Shown piece by piece: positions 1 to 7,532 of a DNA stretch of 18,393 bases (positions are counted from its first letter, which is position 1; each line of letters opens with the position of its first letter). The stretch spans positions 1 through 18,393 of the forward strand of contig DATBIK010000075.1 of NCBI GenBank assembly GCA_036556985.1, in the 5' to 3' direction. The notes beneath the pieces are model-generated. The model made no database searches and was not told the origin of the DNA. It saw only the letters and a program-made list of their open reading frames with translations. The position numbers and the translations under genes were made by a program. Origin of the DNA: JAPSGM01 sp036556985. GTDB taxonomy: Bacteria > Chloroflexota > Limnocylindria > QHBO01.

Positions 1-540
1 GCGGTGGTGGGTCAGCAGGTTCGTGTTCTTCCCGATCCAGCCCAGGCCGCCGCGCGCGGCGAGCGCGCGCTCGGCGAGCGGCCGGTCGTCGACGTAGGCG
101 ACCTCGCCGGCCGGCAGGCCCTCGGCGCGGAGGTCGGCCGCAAGGGCCTCGAGGCGCCCGCGCAGGGCGACGTGGTAGTCGCTGCCGAGCGCGTAGCGGG
201 CGATCGTGCCCGCCGGCTCAGCTGGGCTGCCGGCCAGGACCGGGGCGAGTGCACGGCGCAGCGCGTCCGGCGCCGGGTCCCAGGCCTCGCGGTCGCGGCC
301 GGCGTACGGCGCCGCCACGACGATCACCGAGCGAGCCGCCGGGTCGTGGGCGCGCGGCTCGGTGGCGAGGCGCGGCCGGTCGCCGCCCATCCAGCCCATG
401 CGCCCCATCCGGCCGGCGGCCACGCTCTCTTCCATCCGAGCCCGGTCCTCGGGGAGCGGCGCTGCGTCGGTGACGCCCACGACCTCCAGCCCGTGGCGAG
501 CGGCGAGGGCGGCGAGACGGGCGCGGGCCTGCGCAGGCAT
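1..540 (-). CDS. queG: Epoxyqueuosine reductase QueG, N-terminal part (cut by window edge)
   Basis: QueG is a cytosolic cobalamin- and [4Fe-4S]-dependent enzyme that reduces epoxyqueuosine to queuosine in tRNA, the last step of queuosine synthesis. Reading the complement from the ATG at 540 gives 180 codons that stay open to base 1. The visible residues match the QueG N-terminal half: SVIVVAAPYAG (about 71-81), then IARYALGSDYH, and a run containing YVDDRPLAERALAARGGLG followed by WIGKNTNLL near the edge. The VDxxPLxER segment holds the Asp regarded as the catalytic acid in the family. The [4Fe-4S] cysteines lie further C-terminal, outside the window. The start is supported by a minus-10-like TAGGGT 6 nt upstream, suggesting a leaderless mRNA. 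The gene is divergent from argF, with no functional link evident. Confidence 0.93.
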   Translation of the reverse strand, partial: MPAQARARLAALAARHGLEVVGVTDAAPLPEDRARMEESVAAGRMGRMGWMGGDRPRLATEPRAHDPAARSVIVVAAPYAGRDREAWDPAPDALRRALAPVLAGSPAEPAGTIARYALGSDYHVALRGRLEALAADLRAEGLPAGEVAYVDDRPLAERALAARGGLGWIGKNTNLLTHHR

Positions 541-546
541 GCGCCC

Positions 547-552
547 ACCCTA
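547..552 (-). promoter_or_regulatory. Leaderless minus-10 box of queG
   Basis: On the minus strand TAGGGT lies 6 nt before the queG ATG at 540, so transcription would begin at or very near the start codon. No minus-35 consensus is visible. The same spacing recurs at six other genes here. Confidence 0.5.
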
Positions 553-578
553 CACCCGCTCGTTGGCCCGCCCCGTCC

Positions 579-653
579 GGGCCGAACGGCCCTACCCCGC
601 GACACCGTCGAGACCGATCCTCGATGCGCGCGCGGGGCCGCCTGCCGCCCCGC
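579..653 (+). promoter_or_regulatory. Structured leader region upstream of argF
   Basis: Two inverted repeats lie between queG and argF. The first is GGGCCG-AA-CGGCCC at 579-592, a near-perfect 14-bp palindrome. The second is a 7-bp stem, GCGGGGC (632-638) with GCCCCGC (647-653), around an 8-nt loop and ending 34 nt before the argF ATG. They could be an operator and a leader hairpin, but neither resembles an AT-rich ARG box, and chance is a real possibility in such GC-rich DNA. I see no clear minus-10 box for argF. Confidence 0.3.
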
Positions 654-687
654 ACGCCCCTTCAGCCCGCTCACGAGGAGGCGCGAC

Positions 688-1668
688 ATGGCCGCGCGGC
701 TCAATCCACCCCCCGCCCACCTGGCGGTGCCGGCCGACTTCCTGACGCTCGACGCCTTCGACAGCGCCGGCATCGAGGCGCTGCTCGACCTGTCGCTGCG
801 CTTCAAGCGTGACCGCACGCTGGCGCGGGGCGCGCTCGACGGCGGTCGCATCGGCCTCATCTTCCACAAGCCGTCGACCCGCACCCGGGTGAGCTTCGAG
901 GCTGCAGCCTGGCGGCTCGGCATGCTGCCGGTCGCGCTCCGTCCCGATGAGCTGCAGCTCGGCCGCGGCGAGACGATCCCGGACACGGCCCGAACGCTGT
1001 CGCGCTATCTCGACGCGATCGTCATCCGCACCTTCAGCCAGGCCTCGGTCGAGGAGCTGGCGCTGCACGCCAGCGTCCCGGTCGTCAACGCCCTGACCGA
1101 TGACCACCACCCCTGCCAGGCGCTCGCCGACGTGCTCACCCTGCGCGAGGAGTTCGGGCACCTGGCCGGTCTGACCGTCGCGTTCGTGGGCGACGGGGAC
1201 AACGTGGCCCACTCCCTGATCCAGGCGGCGGCGCTCACGGGCTTCTCGCTGCGGCTGGCAACGCCGGCCGGATACGAGCCCGCCGCCGCGATCGTGGCGG
1301 CAGCGCGCCGCCTGGCCGCGGTCACGGGTGGCTCCATTGAGCTCACCGACGATCCACACGAGGCGATCGGCGGCGCCGACGCGGTGTACTCCGACGTCTG
1401 GACGTCCATGGGCCACGAAGCGGAGCAGGATGCTCGCCGAGCCAGCTTCGCCGGGTACACGATCACGTTGGCGCTCATGGCGGAGGCCGATCCGGGAGCG
1501 ATCTTCCTGCACTGCCTGCCGGCCCACCGCGGCGAGGAGGTCACCGACGAGGTGATCGACGGTCCCGCCTCACGAGTGTGGCCGCAGGCCGAGAACCGGA
1601 TGCACACCGAGGCGGCGCTCCTCTACGCGCTCCTCACCGGAGACCTGGCCGGCGAGCGCCTGAGCTGA
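688..1668 (+). CDS. argF: Ornithine carbamoyltransferase
   Basis: Catalyses carbamoyl phosphate plus L-ornithine to L-citrulline in cytosolic arginine synthesis. The 326 residues are a usual OTC length. Visible motifs in order: the carbamoyl-phosphate loop STRTR (63-67), HPCQ (141-144), DVWTSMG (236-242, the ornithine-binding DxxxSMG), and HCLP (275-278) with the active-site Cys. Together these distinguish OTC from aspartate carbamoyltransferase. The ATG at 688 is chosen because GAGGAG (675-680) sits 7 nt upstream and the family N-terminus begins here. The frame stays open further upstream only because that DNA is antisense to queG. No other arginine gene lies nearby, so it looks monocistronic. 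It converges on the MFS gene, with 12 bp between the two stop codons. Confidence 0.97.
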   Translation: MAARLNPPPAHLAVPADFLTLDAFDSAGIEALLDLSLRFKRDRTLARGALDGGRIGLIFHKPSTRTRVSFEAAAWRLGMLPVALRPDELQLGRGETIPDTARTLSRYLDAIVIRTFSQASVEELALHASVPVVNALTDDHHPCQALADVLTLREEFGHLAGLTVAFVGDGDNVAHSLIQAAALTGFSLRLATPAGYEPAAAIVAAARRLAAVTGGSIELTDDPHEAIGGADAVYSDVWTSMGHEAEQDARRASFAGYTITLALMAEADPGAIFLHCLPAHRGEEVTDEVIDGPASRVWPQAENRMHTEAALLYALLTGDLAGERLS

Positions 1669-1680
1669 GCCAGCACGTCG

Positions 1681-2931
1681 TCAGGTGGTGGAGGCGCCCG
1701 GCCCGCCGGCCGGGCGCCGATCCATCTCGCGCATGGCGGGGTTGACGAAGATGCTGACCGTGACGAGGAGGTAGGCCGCCGCGATCCCGACCAGGGCGGG
1801 AATGACCCCGTAGGCCTCGCTCACGAAGCCGGCCATCAGCATGCCGAGCGGCATCGCCACCCAGGCGCCGGCCGTCAGCGGGCCGATGACGCGGCCGCGC
1901 ATCTCGGGCGGCACCCGCTCGAACATGACCGTGGAGAGGATCGGGTTGATGGGGCCCGCCGCCAGGCCCACCACCGCGGTGGCGGCCACCGCCAGCGGGA
2001 ACGGCGGCGAGGCGGCGAGCAGCCAGAACGGCAGCCCGACCACGACGAAGGCGAGGCCGAAGGTGAGCCGCCGCGGCAGCCGCGGCCCGATGGCCCCGAA
2101 CACGAGCGAGCTGACGAGCGCGGCGCCGCCGAAGGCGCCGAGCATGACGCCGAGCTGCACCGCCGACCCGTACACGTCCTTGACGTAGACCGGCAACAGC
2201 ACCGCGAAGATCGGCGCATCCAGGAAGTTCGTGAGCATGATCGTGGCGACGATGGCGCGGGCCAGTCGATCGGACCAGATGAAGCGCACGCCGGCGAGCA
2301 GCTCGCCGAGATAACCGGGGCGGGCCGCCGGCTCGGCACCCTCCGGCGGGGCGTGGCGCACCGTGGGCGTGAGGAGGCCGATGAGCAGCGCCGAGACGCC
2401 GAAGCTGACCGCGTCGACGACGAGCACCCCCTCGGTGCCGACCAGCAGGATGAGCGCGCCGCCGATCGGCGCGCCGAGCATGGTCGCCCCGCGCCGGATC
2501 GCCTGCGAGATGCCCGCCGCCCGCTCCAGCGGCATGCCGGCGATGGCCGCCACGTCAGGCAGCATCGAGCTGCGCGCGGCGGTGCCCGGCGCGTCGAGCA
2601 GGGCGCCCACGAAGACGAGGCCGATGAGCAGCCAGGTCTCGATCCCGCCCAGCGCCCAGTGCACGATCGGGATGAGCGCGATCGAGATGCCGCTCGCCAC
2701 GTCCGAGATGACGGACATGCGCCGGAATCCGAGCCGGTCGACGAACGTGCCGCCGAAGAACGAGGCGAGGACGGTCGCCAGCGTCGTGAAGAAGGCGACG
2801 ATGCCGGTCAGCGCGGCGCTGCCGCTCTGCTCGAGCACGAACCACGGGATCGCGACGAGGGCCAGCACGTTGCCGGTGACGCTGATCGCGTCGGCGAGGT
2901 AGAGCGCGAAGAGCGGGGTGCGCCGTGCCAT
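1681..2931 (-). CDS. Major facilitator superfamily exporter (DHA3/MFS_3-like)
   Basis: A 416-residue integral inner-membrane protein with roughly twelve hydrophobic segments, probably a proton-driven drug or metabolite exporter; the substrate cannot be told. Helix 1 is near 7-33. The loop after helix 2 contains GGTFVDRLGFRR (60-71), an MFS motif A (GxxxDRxGRR-like). A second half with similar loops follows after the central GAEPAARPG loop. The overall pattern resembles the EntS/MFS_3 branch. The ATG at 2931 is preferred over an upstream extension to 3228 because TAGAGT lies exactly 7 nt before it and the upstream codons read through the malic-enzyme start in antisense. The polar C-terminus (DRRPAGGPGASTT) is encoded by a strong hairpin. 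The gene is convergent with argF and divergent from the malic enzyme. Confidence 0.88.
   Translation of the reverse strand: MARRTPLFALYLADAISVTGNVLALVAIPWFVLEQSGSAALTGIVAFFTTLATVLASFFGGTFVDRLGFRRMSVISDVASGISIALIPIVHWALGGIETWLLIGLVFVGALLDAPGTAARSSMLPDVAAIAGMPLERAAGISQAIRRGATMLGAPIGGALILLVGTEGVLVVDAVSFGVSALLIGLLTPTVRHAPPEGAEPAARPGYLGELLAGVRFIWSDRLARAIVATIMLTNFLDAPIFAVLLPVYVKDVYGSAVQLGVMLGAFGGAALVSSLVFGAIGPRLPRRLTFGLAFVVVGLPFWLLAASPPFPLAVAATAVVGLAAGPINPILSTVMFERVPPEMRGRVIGPLTAGAWVAMPLGMLMAGFVSEAYGVIPALVGIAAAYLLVTVSIFVNPAMREMDRRPAGGPGASTT
1693..1718. terminator. Perfect 11-bp hairpin at the argF/MFS convergent end
   Basis: GGCGCCCGGCC (1693-1703), a 4-nt CGCC loop, and GGCCGGGCGCC (1708-1718) form a perfect 11-bp GC stem. 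It begins 25 nt after the argF stop and lies inside the last codons of the MFS gene, encoding its RPAGGPGA tail. No T-tract follows on either strand, so it would be a U-less terminator for argF or a 3'-end stabilising structure for both mRNAs. Confidence 0.55.
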
Positions 2932-2938
2932 CGGCCGC

Positions 2939-2944
2939 ACTCTA
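2939..2944 (-). promoter_or_regulatory. Leaderless minus-10 box of the MFS gene
   Basis: Minus-strand TAGAGT, preceded by GC, sits 7 nt before the ATG at 2931. There is no Shine-Dalgarno sequence, which fits a leaderless transcript. Confidence 0.5.
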
Positions 2945-2968
2945 GCGTGACCATCGGCCCTTGGCGGG

Positions 2969-2974
2969 TACCCT
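2969..2974 (+). promoter_or_regulatory. Putative minus-10 box of the malic enzyme gene
   Basis: TACCCT lies 24 nt before the ATG at 2999, leaving a short leader of about 18 nt that contains GAGG (2992-2995) as a modest ribosome-binding site. It is embedded in overlapping palindromes GGTACC and CCTAGG (2967-2977), so a dyad operator is also possible. Confidence 0.4.
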
Positions 2975-2998
2975 AGGCGAATCCAGCATTCGAGGCGC

Positions 2999-4753
2999 AT
3001 GCAGGCAGTGAGCAGCGCGCTCCCACCGCGACCCACGCTCGAGGCGCCCAGCGGCCGCATCGTGACCGACCGCCGCGGGCCGGACCTCATCGGCCATCCG
3101 CTCCTCAACAAGGGCACCGCCTTCAGCGAGGGGGAGCGCGAGCGCTTCGGCCTCCGCGGCCTGCTGCCGCCGCGCGTCTCGAGCATGGAGGACCAGCTGG
3201 CCCTGGAGCTGGAGCACATCCGCCGCAAGGACGACGATCTCGAGCGCTACATCGGCCTGGCGGCCACCCAGGACCGTAACGAGACGCTCTTCTACCGCCT
3301 CCTGCTCGAGCACCTCGAAGAGTTCCTGCCCATCGTCTACACCCCGACCGTGGGCCGTGCCTGCCAGGAGTTCAGCCATATCTTCCGGCGGCCGCGCGGG
3401 ATCTGGATCACGCCCGACGACGTGGGCCGCATCGACGAGATCCTCGCCGAGGCGCCGCACCCCGACGTCCGCCTCATTGTCGTCACCGACAACGAGCGGA
3501 TCCTGGGCCTCGGCGACCAGGGCGCCGGCGGGATGGGCATCCCCATCGGCAAGCTGGCGCTGTACACCGCCGCGGCGGGCATCTACCCCGCCTGGACGCT
3601 GCCCGTCTCGCTCGACGTGGGCACCGATCGCGAGGAGCTGCTGGCCGACCCGCTTTACCTCGGCTATCACGCCCCGCGGCTGCGCGGCGCCGCGTACGAC
3701 GAGGTGGTCGAGGCCTTCGTCGAGGCGGTGGGGCGCGTCTTCCCGCGGGCCATCATCCAGTGGGAGGACTTCAAGCAGCACAACGCGCTGCGCATCCTGG
3801 CCCGATACCGGCGCCGCATCCCGAGCTTCAACGACGACGTGCAGGGCACCGGCGCGGTCGTGCTGGCTGGGCTGCTCGCCGCCCGTCGGGAGCGCGGCGG
3901 GCTCCGCGGGGAGCGGATCCTGTCGCTGGGCGCCGGCGCGGCGGCGCTCGGCATCGGCACCATGGTCGTGCGCGAGCTGGAGGCGGAGGGCATGCCGGCG
4001 GACGAGGCGGCCGCCGCGTTCGTCCTGGTGGACTCGAAGGGCGTCGTGCACGACGGCCGCGAGACGCTGTCCGACGACCAGCGACCCTTCGCGGTGAGCC
4101 GCGAACGGCTCGCCACGCTCGGCCTGTCCGGCGCGGAGCTGGCGGACCCGGTGGCCGTGGCGCGCGCCGTGCGCCCCACCATCCTGCTCGGCACCACCGG
4201 CCAGCGCGGCGCGTTCGGCGAGGAGCTCGTGCGGGCGGTGGCCGCCAGTGGCGAGCGGCCCATCATCCTGCCGCTCTCGAACCCGAGCGAACGGGCCGAG
4301 GCGCTTCCGGCCGACATCCTGGCCTGGACCGATGGCCGCGCCCTGGTCGCCACCGGCAGCCCGTTCGATCCGGTCGAGACGGGCACCGGCACCCGCATCG
4401 TCGGCCAGGCAAACAACGTGTTCGTCTTCCCCGGCGTCGGGCTGGGCGCCATGGTGGCCGAGGCCCGCGAGCTGACCGACGATGCCTTCGTGATCGCCGC
4501 GCGCACGCTCGCCGGGATGGTGGCCGAGGAGCGCCTCGCCGGCGGCGCGATGTACCCGCCCATCGCCGAGCTGCGCGCCGCCGCGCGCGCCATCGCCGTG
4601 GCCCTGGTGCGGCACTTCCGGGACACCGGCTACGGCCGGCAGCTGCGCGACGACGAGGTGGAGCTGGCCGTGGATCGCGCGATGTGGTGGCCGGACTACC
4701 CCGAGCTCGAGCCGACGGACGACCCCGCCGAGCGCCAGGCCGGAGGACGCTAG
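2999..4753 (+). CDS. NAD-dependent malic enzyme (large, MaeA/SfcA-type)
   Basis: Oxidatively decarboxylates L-malate to pyruvate and CO2 with NAD(P), linking the TCA cycle to pyruvate. The 584 residues match the large malic-enzyme form (about 560 or more) rather than the short bacterial form or the phosphotransacetylase fusion. Motifs: YTPTVGRACQEF (114-125) with the catalytic Tyr; GDQGAGGMGIPIGK (172-185) ending in the catalytic Lys; QWEDF (254-258) and FNDDVQGT (277-284), supplying the acidic metal ligands; a GAGAAALGIG nucleotide loop (311-320); PLSNPSE (425-431); and QANNVFVFPGVGLG (470-483). NAD versus NADP preference is not decided by what I can see. ATG 2999 has GAGG a few bases upstream. 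Its TAG stop shares the CTAG tetramer with the stop of the convergent fusion gene. Confidence 0.95.
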   Translation: MQAVSSALPPRPTLEAPSGRIVTDRRGPDLIGHPLLNKGTAFSEGERERFGLRGLLPPRVSSMEDQLALELEHIRRKDDDLERYIGLAATQDRNETLFYRLLLEHLEEFLPIVYTPTVGRACQEFSHIFRRPRGIWITPDDVGRIDEILAEAPHPDVRLIVVTDNERILGLGDQGAGGMGIPIGKLALYTAAAGIYPAWTLPVSLDVGTDREELLADPLYLGYHAPRLRGAAYDEVVEAFVEAVGRVFPRAIIQWEDFKQHNALRILARYRRRIPSFNDDVQGTGAVVLAGLLAARRERGGLRGERILSLGAGAAALGIGTMVVRELEAEGMPADEAAAAFVLVDSKGVVHDGRETLSDDQRPFAVSRERLATLGLSGAELADPVAVARAVRPTILLGTTGQRGAFGEELVRAVAASGERPIILPLSNPSERAEALPADILAWTDGRALVATGSPFDPVETGTGTRIVGQANNVFVFPGVGLGAMVAEARELTDDAFVIAARTLAGMVAEERLAGGAMYPPIAELRAAARAIAVALVRHFRDTGYGRQLRDDEVELAVDRAMWWPDYPELEPTDDPAERQAGGR

Positions 4754-4767
4754 GCCGGCACGCGCTC
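4730..4767. terminator. Two-tier hairpin over the malic enzyme/fusion gene stops
   Basis: An outer stem GAGCGC (4730-4735) / GCGCTC (4762-4767) and an inner stem GCCGG (4739-4743) / CCGGC (4755-4759) are separated by a 3/2-nt internal loop. The 11-nt terminal loop contains the shared CTAG stop. It has no T-tract. A bidirectional terminator is plausible but unproven. Confidence 0.4.
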
Positions 4768-7509
4768 CGCCGCGAGGTCGAGGTCCGCGCGCAGCACGCT
4801 CCGGTCGCCGGCCATGGGGCCGATCTGGAAGCCGACCGCCTCGCTCGCCCGCCGCATGCCGCGGTTCGAGCCCAGCATCTCGGCGTAGATGCGGTCGAGA
4901 CCCTCGGCCCGGCCGATGGCCACCAGCCGGCGCAGGAGCTCCGTCCCGAGGCCCTGTCGCTGCCAGGCGTCGGCGACGAGGATCGCGAACTCCGCCTCAT
5001 TGCGGCCGTGCGCCTTCGACAGGCGGCCGACGGCCACGATCCGCGGCTCCCCCGTCTCCGGGTCGCGGACGTCGGCCACGAGCGGCATCTCGCGGTCGTA
5101 GTCGGTGAAGCAGATGCGGGTCAGCCGGTCGTGGGCGGTCCGCTGGCTGAGCTTCAAGTACGTGAAGTAACGGGCGTAGACCGTCTCCTCCGACAGCGTC
5201 CCGTGGAACGCGACCATGAGCGGCTCGTCCTCGGGGCGGATGGGACGGATCGTGACCGCCGTGCCGTCGCGGGCGATCCACTCCCCGACATGCTGCCGCG
5301 GGTAGGGCCGGATCGCCGGCCGCGGCAGGTCCGCGTCGGCCACGTCGGCGGGATGGAGCACGACCCGCGCGTCGAGCGCGATGAGCTGCTCCGCCGAGGC
5401 GAGCAGCGGGTTGATGTCGATCTCGGCGATGCGCGGGATCTCTACCACCAGCTGACTGAACCGCACGAGCAGCTCGTCGAGCGCGGCCATGTCCACCGCC
5501 CGGCGCCCGCGCACCCCGGCCAGCGCGCGCGCCACCTGCGTGCCCTCCACCAGCCGCCGCGCCAGCGTGGTGGTCAGCGGCGGCAGGGCCAGCGCACGGT
5601 CGCGCACCACCTCGACAAGGGTGCCGCCCATCCCGAACAGGAGCACCGACCCGAACTGAGCGTCCACGCTCGAGCCCAGGATGAGCTCGTATCCGGTCCA
5701 GTTGATCATCGGCTGCACGGTGACCCCGTCGAAGGCATCGGCCCCGTGGCGGTTCACGACCGCGTCGGCGATGGACCGATACGCCCCCTCCACGGCATCG
5801 GCATCGACGAGGTTGAGCTTCACGCCGCCGACATCGGTCTTGTGGGTGATGGAGCGGGAGTACAGCTTGACGACCACCGGGTAGCCGATCGCCCCAGCGG
5901 CCGCCACCGCCTCCTCCGGCGTGCGGGCCACGCGGGTCTCGGTCACCGGGATGCCGTACGCGGCCAGCACATCCTTCGACTCGTCCTCGGTGAGCAGCGC
6001 CCGGCCGTCGGCCAGGGCGCCGTCGATCACCGCCTCGGCCGCGGTGCGCTGCTGGAGGCTGTCGGCGCCGTCGGGCAGCACCGGGGTCTCGTACAGGTGC
6101 TCGAGGTTCTCGGCGTAGCGCCACAGGTAATTGAACATGCGCACCGCGGCGTCCGGGTAGGCGAAGTCCGGGATGCCCGCGGCGCCCAGCAGCCGGGTGC
6201 CGGGCTCCACGAGCGGGCCACCCATCCAGCTGGCGAGGAGCGGACCGGAGCGCAGGTGGGCGAAGTCACGCAGCGACTCGGCCGTCTCGGTCGGCTCGGT
6301 CATGGCCTGCGGGGTGAGCACCACGAGCAGCCCGTCGCTCTCCGGGTTGGCGGCCGCGATCTCGACCGCGCGGCGGTAGCGCTCGGCGTCGGCGTCGCCG
6401 AGGATGTCGATCGGGTTGTTGTGGCTCCACGCCTTGGGCAGGAACTCGTCGAGGGCCGCTCGCGTGGCCTCCGGCAGCGGGGCCAGCTCGCCGCCCCCGG
6501 CGATGAGGGCGTCGGTGGCGAGCACCGCCGGGCCTCCCGCGTTGGTGACGATCGTCAGCCGCCGCCCGGTGGGGCGCGGCTGCTTGGCGAGCACCTCGGC
6601 CATGCCGAACAGGTCGTCGATGGCGTCCACGCGCAGGACGCCCACGCGTCGGAAGGCTGCGTCCAGGACGTCGTCGCTGCCGGTCAGGCTGCCCGTATGC
6701 GAGGCCGCGGCGCGGGCCGCCGCCTCGCTGCGCCCGGGCTTGATGACGATGATCGGCTTGGTGAGGGCCACCTCACGCGCGGCCGACAGGAAGGCGCGGG
6801 CATCGCCGATTGTCTCCATGTAGACCACGATGCTGCGGGTGTGCGGATCGTCGCCGAGGTGGTAGATGACGTCGCCCCAGCCCACGTCGAGCATCGACCC
6901 CAGCGAGACGATGCTGCTGAAGCCGGTCTGCTCGCGGTCCGCCCAGTCGAGGATGGCGGTCAGCAGCGCCCCCGACTGGCTCACGAAGCCGACGCTCCCC
7001 GGCCGCGCGATCCCGGCCGCGAACGTGGCGTTGAAGCCGCCGATCGGGTTCATGACGCCCAGGCAGTTCGGGCCGATGATCCGCATCCCGGCCCGGCGCG
7101 CCGTGGCCAGGATGCGACGCTCGAGCTCGACCCCGTGTGGGCCGGTCTCCTTGAAGCCGGCGGAGATGATGATCGCCGCGCGCACGCCGTTGGCGGCGCA
7201 CTCCTCCACGAGGTCCGGCACCGTCGGCGCCGGGGTGACGATGACCGCCAGCTCCACCGGTTCCGGCAGCGCGGCGAGCGACGGATAGGCCTTCAGGCCG
7301 AGGATGCTCGCGCGCTTCGCGTTGATCGGGAAGACGGTGCCGCCGAACGGCGAGCTGATGAGGTTCCACACGATGGTGCGGCCCACCTTGCCGGGCGCCT
7401 CACTGGCACCGATGACCGCCACCGAGCGCGGTGCGAAGAACGGGTCGAGCGGGGCGGTGGCGTGCCCGAGCACCTCCCCGGCGCGGTCGAGGATCGGCTC
7501 GTTCGTCAT
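4750..7509 (-). CDS. ADP-forming acyl-CoA synthetase/GNAT acetyltransferase fusion (Pat/PatZ-like)
   Basis: A 919-residue cytosolic fusion. Order: CoA-binding Rossmann domain (about 24-150, with SVAVIGASEAPGKVG at 29-43); succinyl-CoA-ligase-like domains (about 165-480, with FVSQSGALL and GRSEAAARAAASHTGSLTG); ATP-grasp domain (about 500-715, with SITHKTDVGGVKLNL and EIDINPLL); and a C-terminal GNAT domain (about 752-905) with the acetyl-CoA loop QRQGLGTELL. This is the architecture of the lysine acetyltransferases Pat/PatZ/YfiQ, which acetylate and silence acetyl-CoA synthetase. In enterobacterial Pat the synthetase half is generally considered catalytically dead. Here the SHTG histidine that carries the phosphoryl group in ADP-forming synthetases is present (His271), so synthetase activity may survive. 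ATG 7509 is chosen over GTG 7518 because TAGAGT lies 7 nt before it. The gene follows the DASS transporter by 23 bp but has its own promoter. Confidence 0.9.
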   Translation of the reverse strand: MTNEPILDRAGEVLGHATAPLDPFFAPRSVAVIGASEAPGKVGRTIVWNLISSPFGGTVFPINAKRASILGLKAYPSLAALPEPVELAVIVTPAPTVPDLVEECAANGVRAAIIISAGFKETGPHGVELERRILATARRAGMRIIGPNCLGVMNPIGGFNATFAAGIARPGSVGFVSQSGALLTAILDWADREQTGFSSIVSLGSMLDVGWGDVIYHLGDDPHTRSIVVYMETIGDARAFLSAAREVALTKPIIVIKPGRSEAAARAAASHTGSLTGSDDVLDAAFRRVGVLRVDAIDDLFGMAEVLAKQPRPTGRRLTIVTNAGGPAVLATDALIAGGGELAPLPEATRAALDEFLPKAWSHNNPIDILGDADAERYRRAVEIAAANPESDGLLVVLTPQAMTEPTETAESLRDFAHLRSGPLLASWMGGPLVEPGTRLLGAAGIPDFAYPDAAVRMFNYLWRYAENLEHLYETPVLPDGADSLQQRTAAEAVIDGALADGRALLTEDESKDVLAAYGIPVTETRVARTPEEAVAAAGAIGYPVVVKLYSRSITHKTDVGGVKLNLVDADAVEGAYRSIADAVVNRHGADAFDGVTVQPMINWTGYELILGSSVDAQFGSVLLFGMGGTLVEVVRDRALALPPLTTTLARRLVEGTQVARALAGVRGRRAVDMAALDELLVRFSQLVVEIPRIAEIDINPLLASAEQLIALDARVVLHPADVADADLPRPAIRPYPRQHVGEWIARDGTAVTIRPIRPEDEPLMVAFHGTLSEETVYARYFTYLKLSQRTAHDRLTRICFTDYDREMPLVADVRDPETGEPRIVAVGRLSKAHGRNEAEFAILVADAWQRQGLGTELLRRLVAIGRAEGLDRIYAEMLGSNRGMRRASEAVGFQIGPMAGDRSVLRADLDLAAERVPA

Positions 7510-7516
7510 CGTCACC

Positions 7517-7522
7517 ACTCTA
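7517..7522 (-). promoter_or_regulatory. Leaderless minus-10 box of the acyl-CoA synthetase/GNAT gene
   Basis: Minus-strand TAGAGT, the same hexamer as at the MFS gene, with a 7-nt spacer to the ATG at 7509. It lies in the short gap after the DASS stop, so the gene need not depend on the upstream transcript. Confidence 0.5.
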
Positions 7523-7532
7523 CGTCACCACG

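Noticed and set aside
4..687. Long in-frame N-terminal extension of argF
   Set aside because: It is antisense to queG, whose reading gives clear family motifs, and argF has its own ATG with a Shine-Dalgarno at 675-680.
2932..3228. N-terminal extension of the MFS protein to 3228
   Set aside because: It would overlap the malic-enzyme start, lacks MFS-like sequence, and the TAGAGT box is placed for ATG 2931.
2942..4615. 557-codon minus-strand open frame
   Set aside because: Antisense to the malic enzyme, which has all catalytic motifs; GC-rich third positions keep the opposite frame open.
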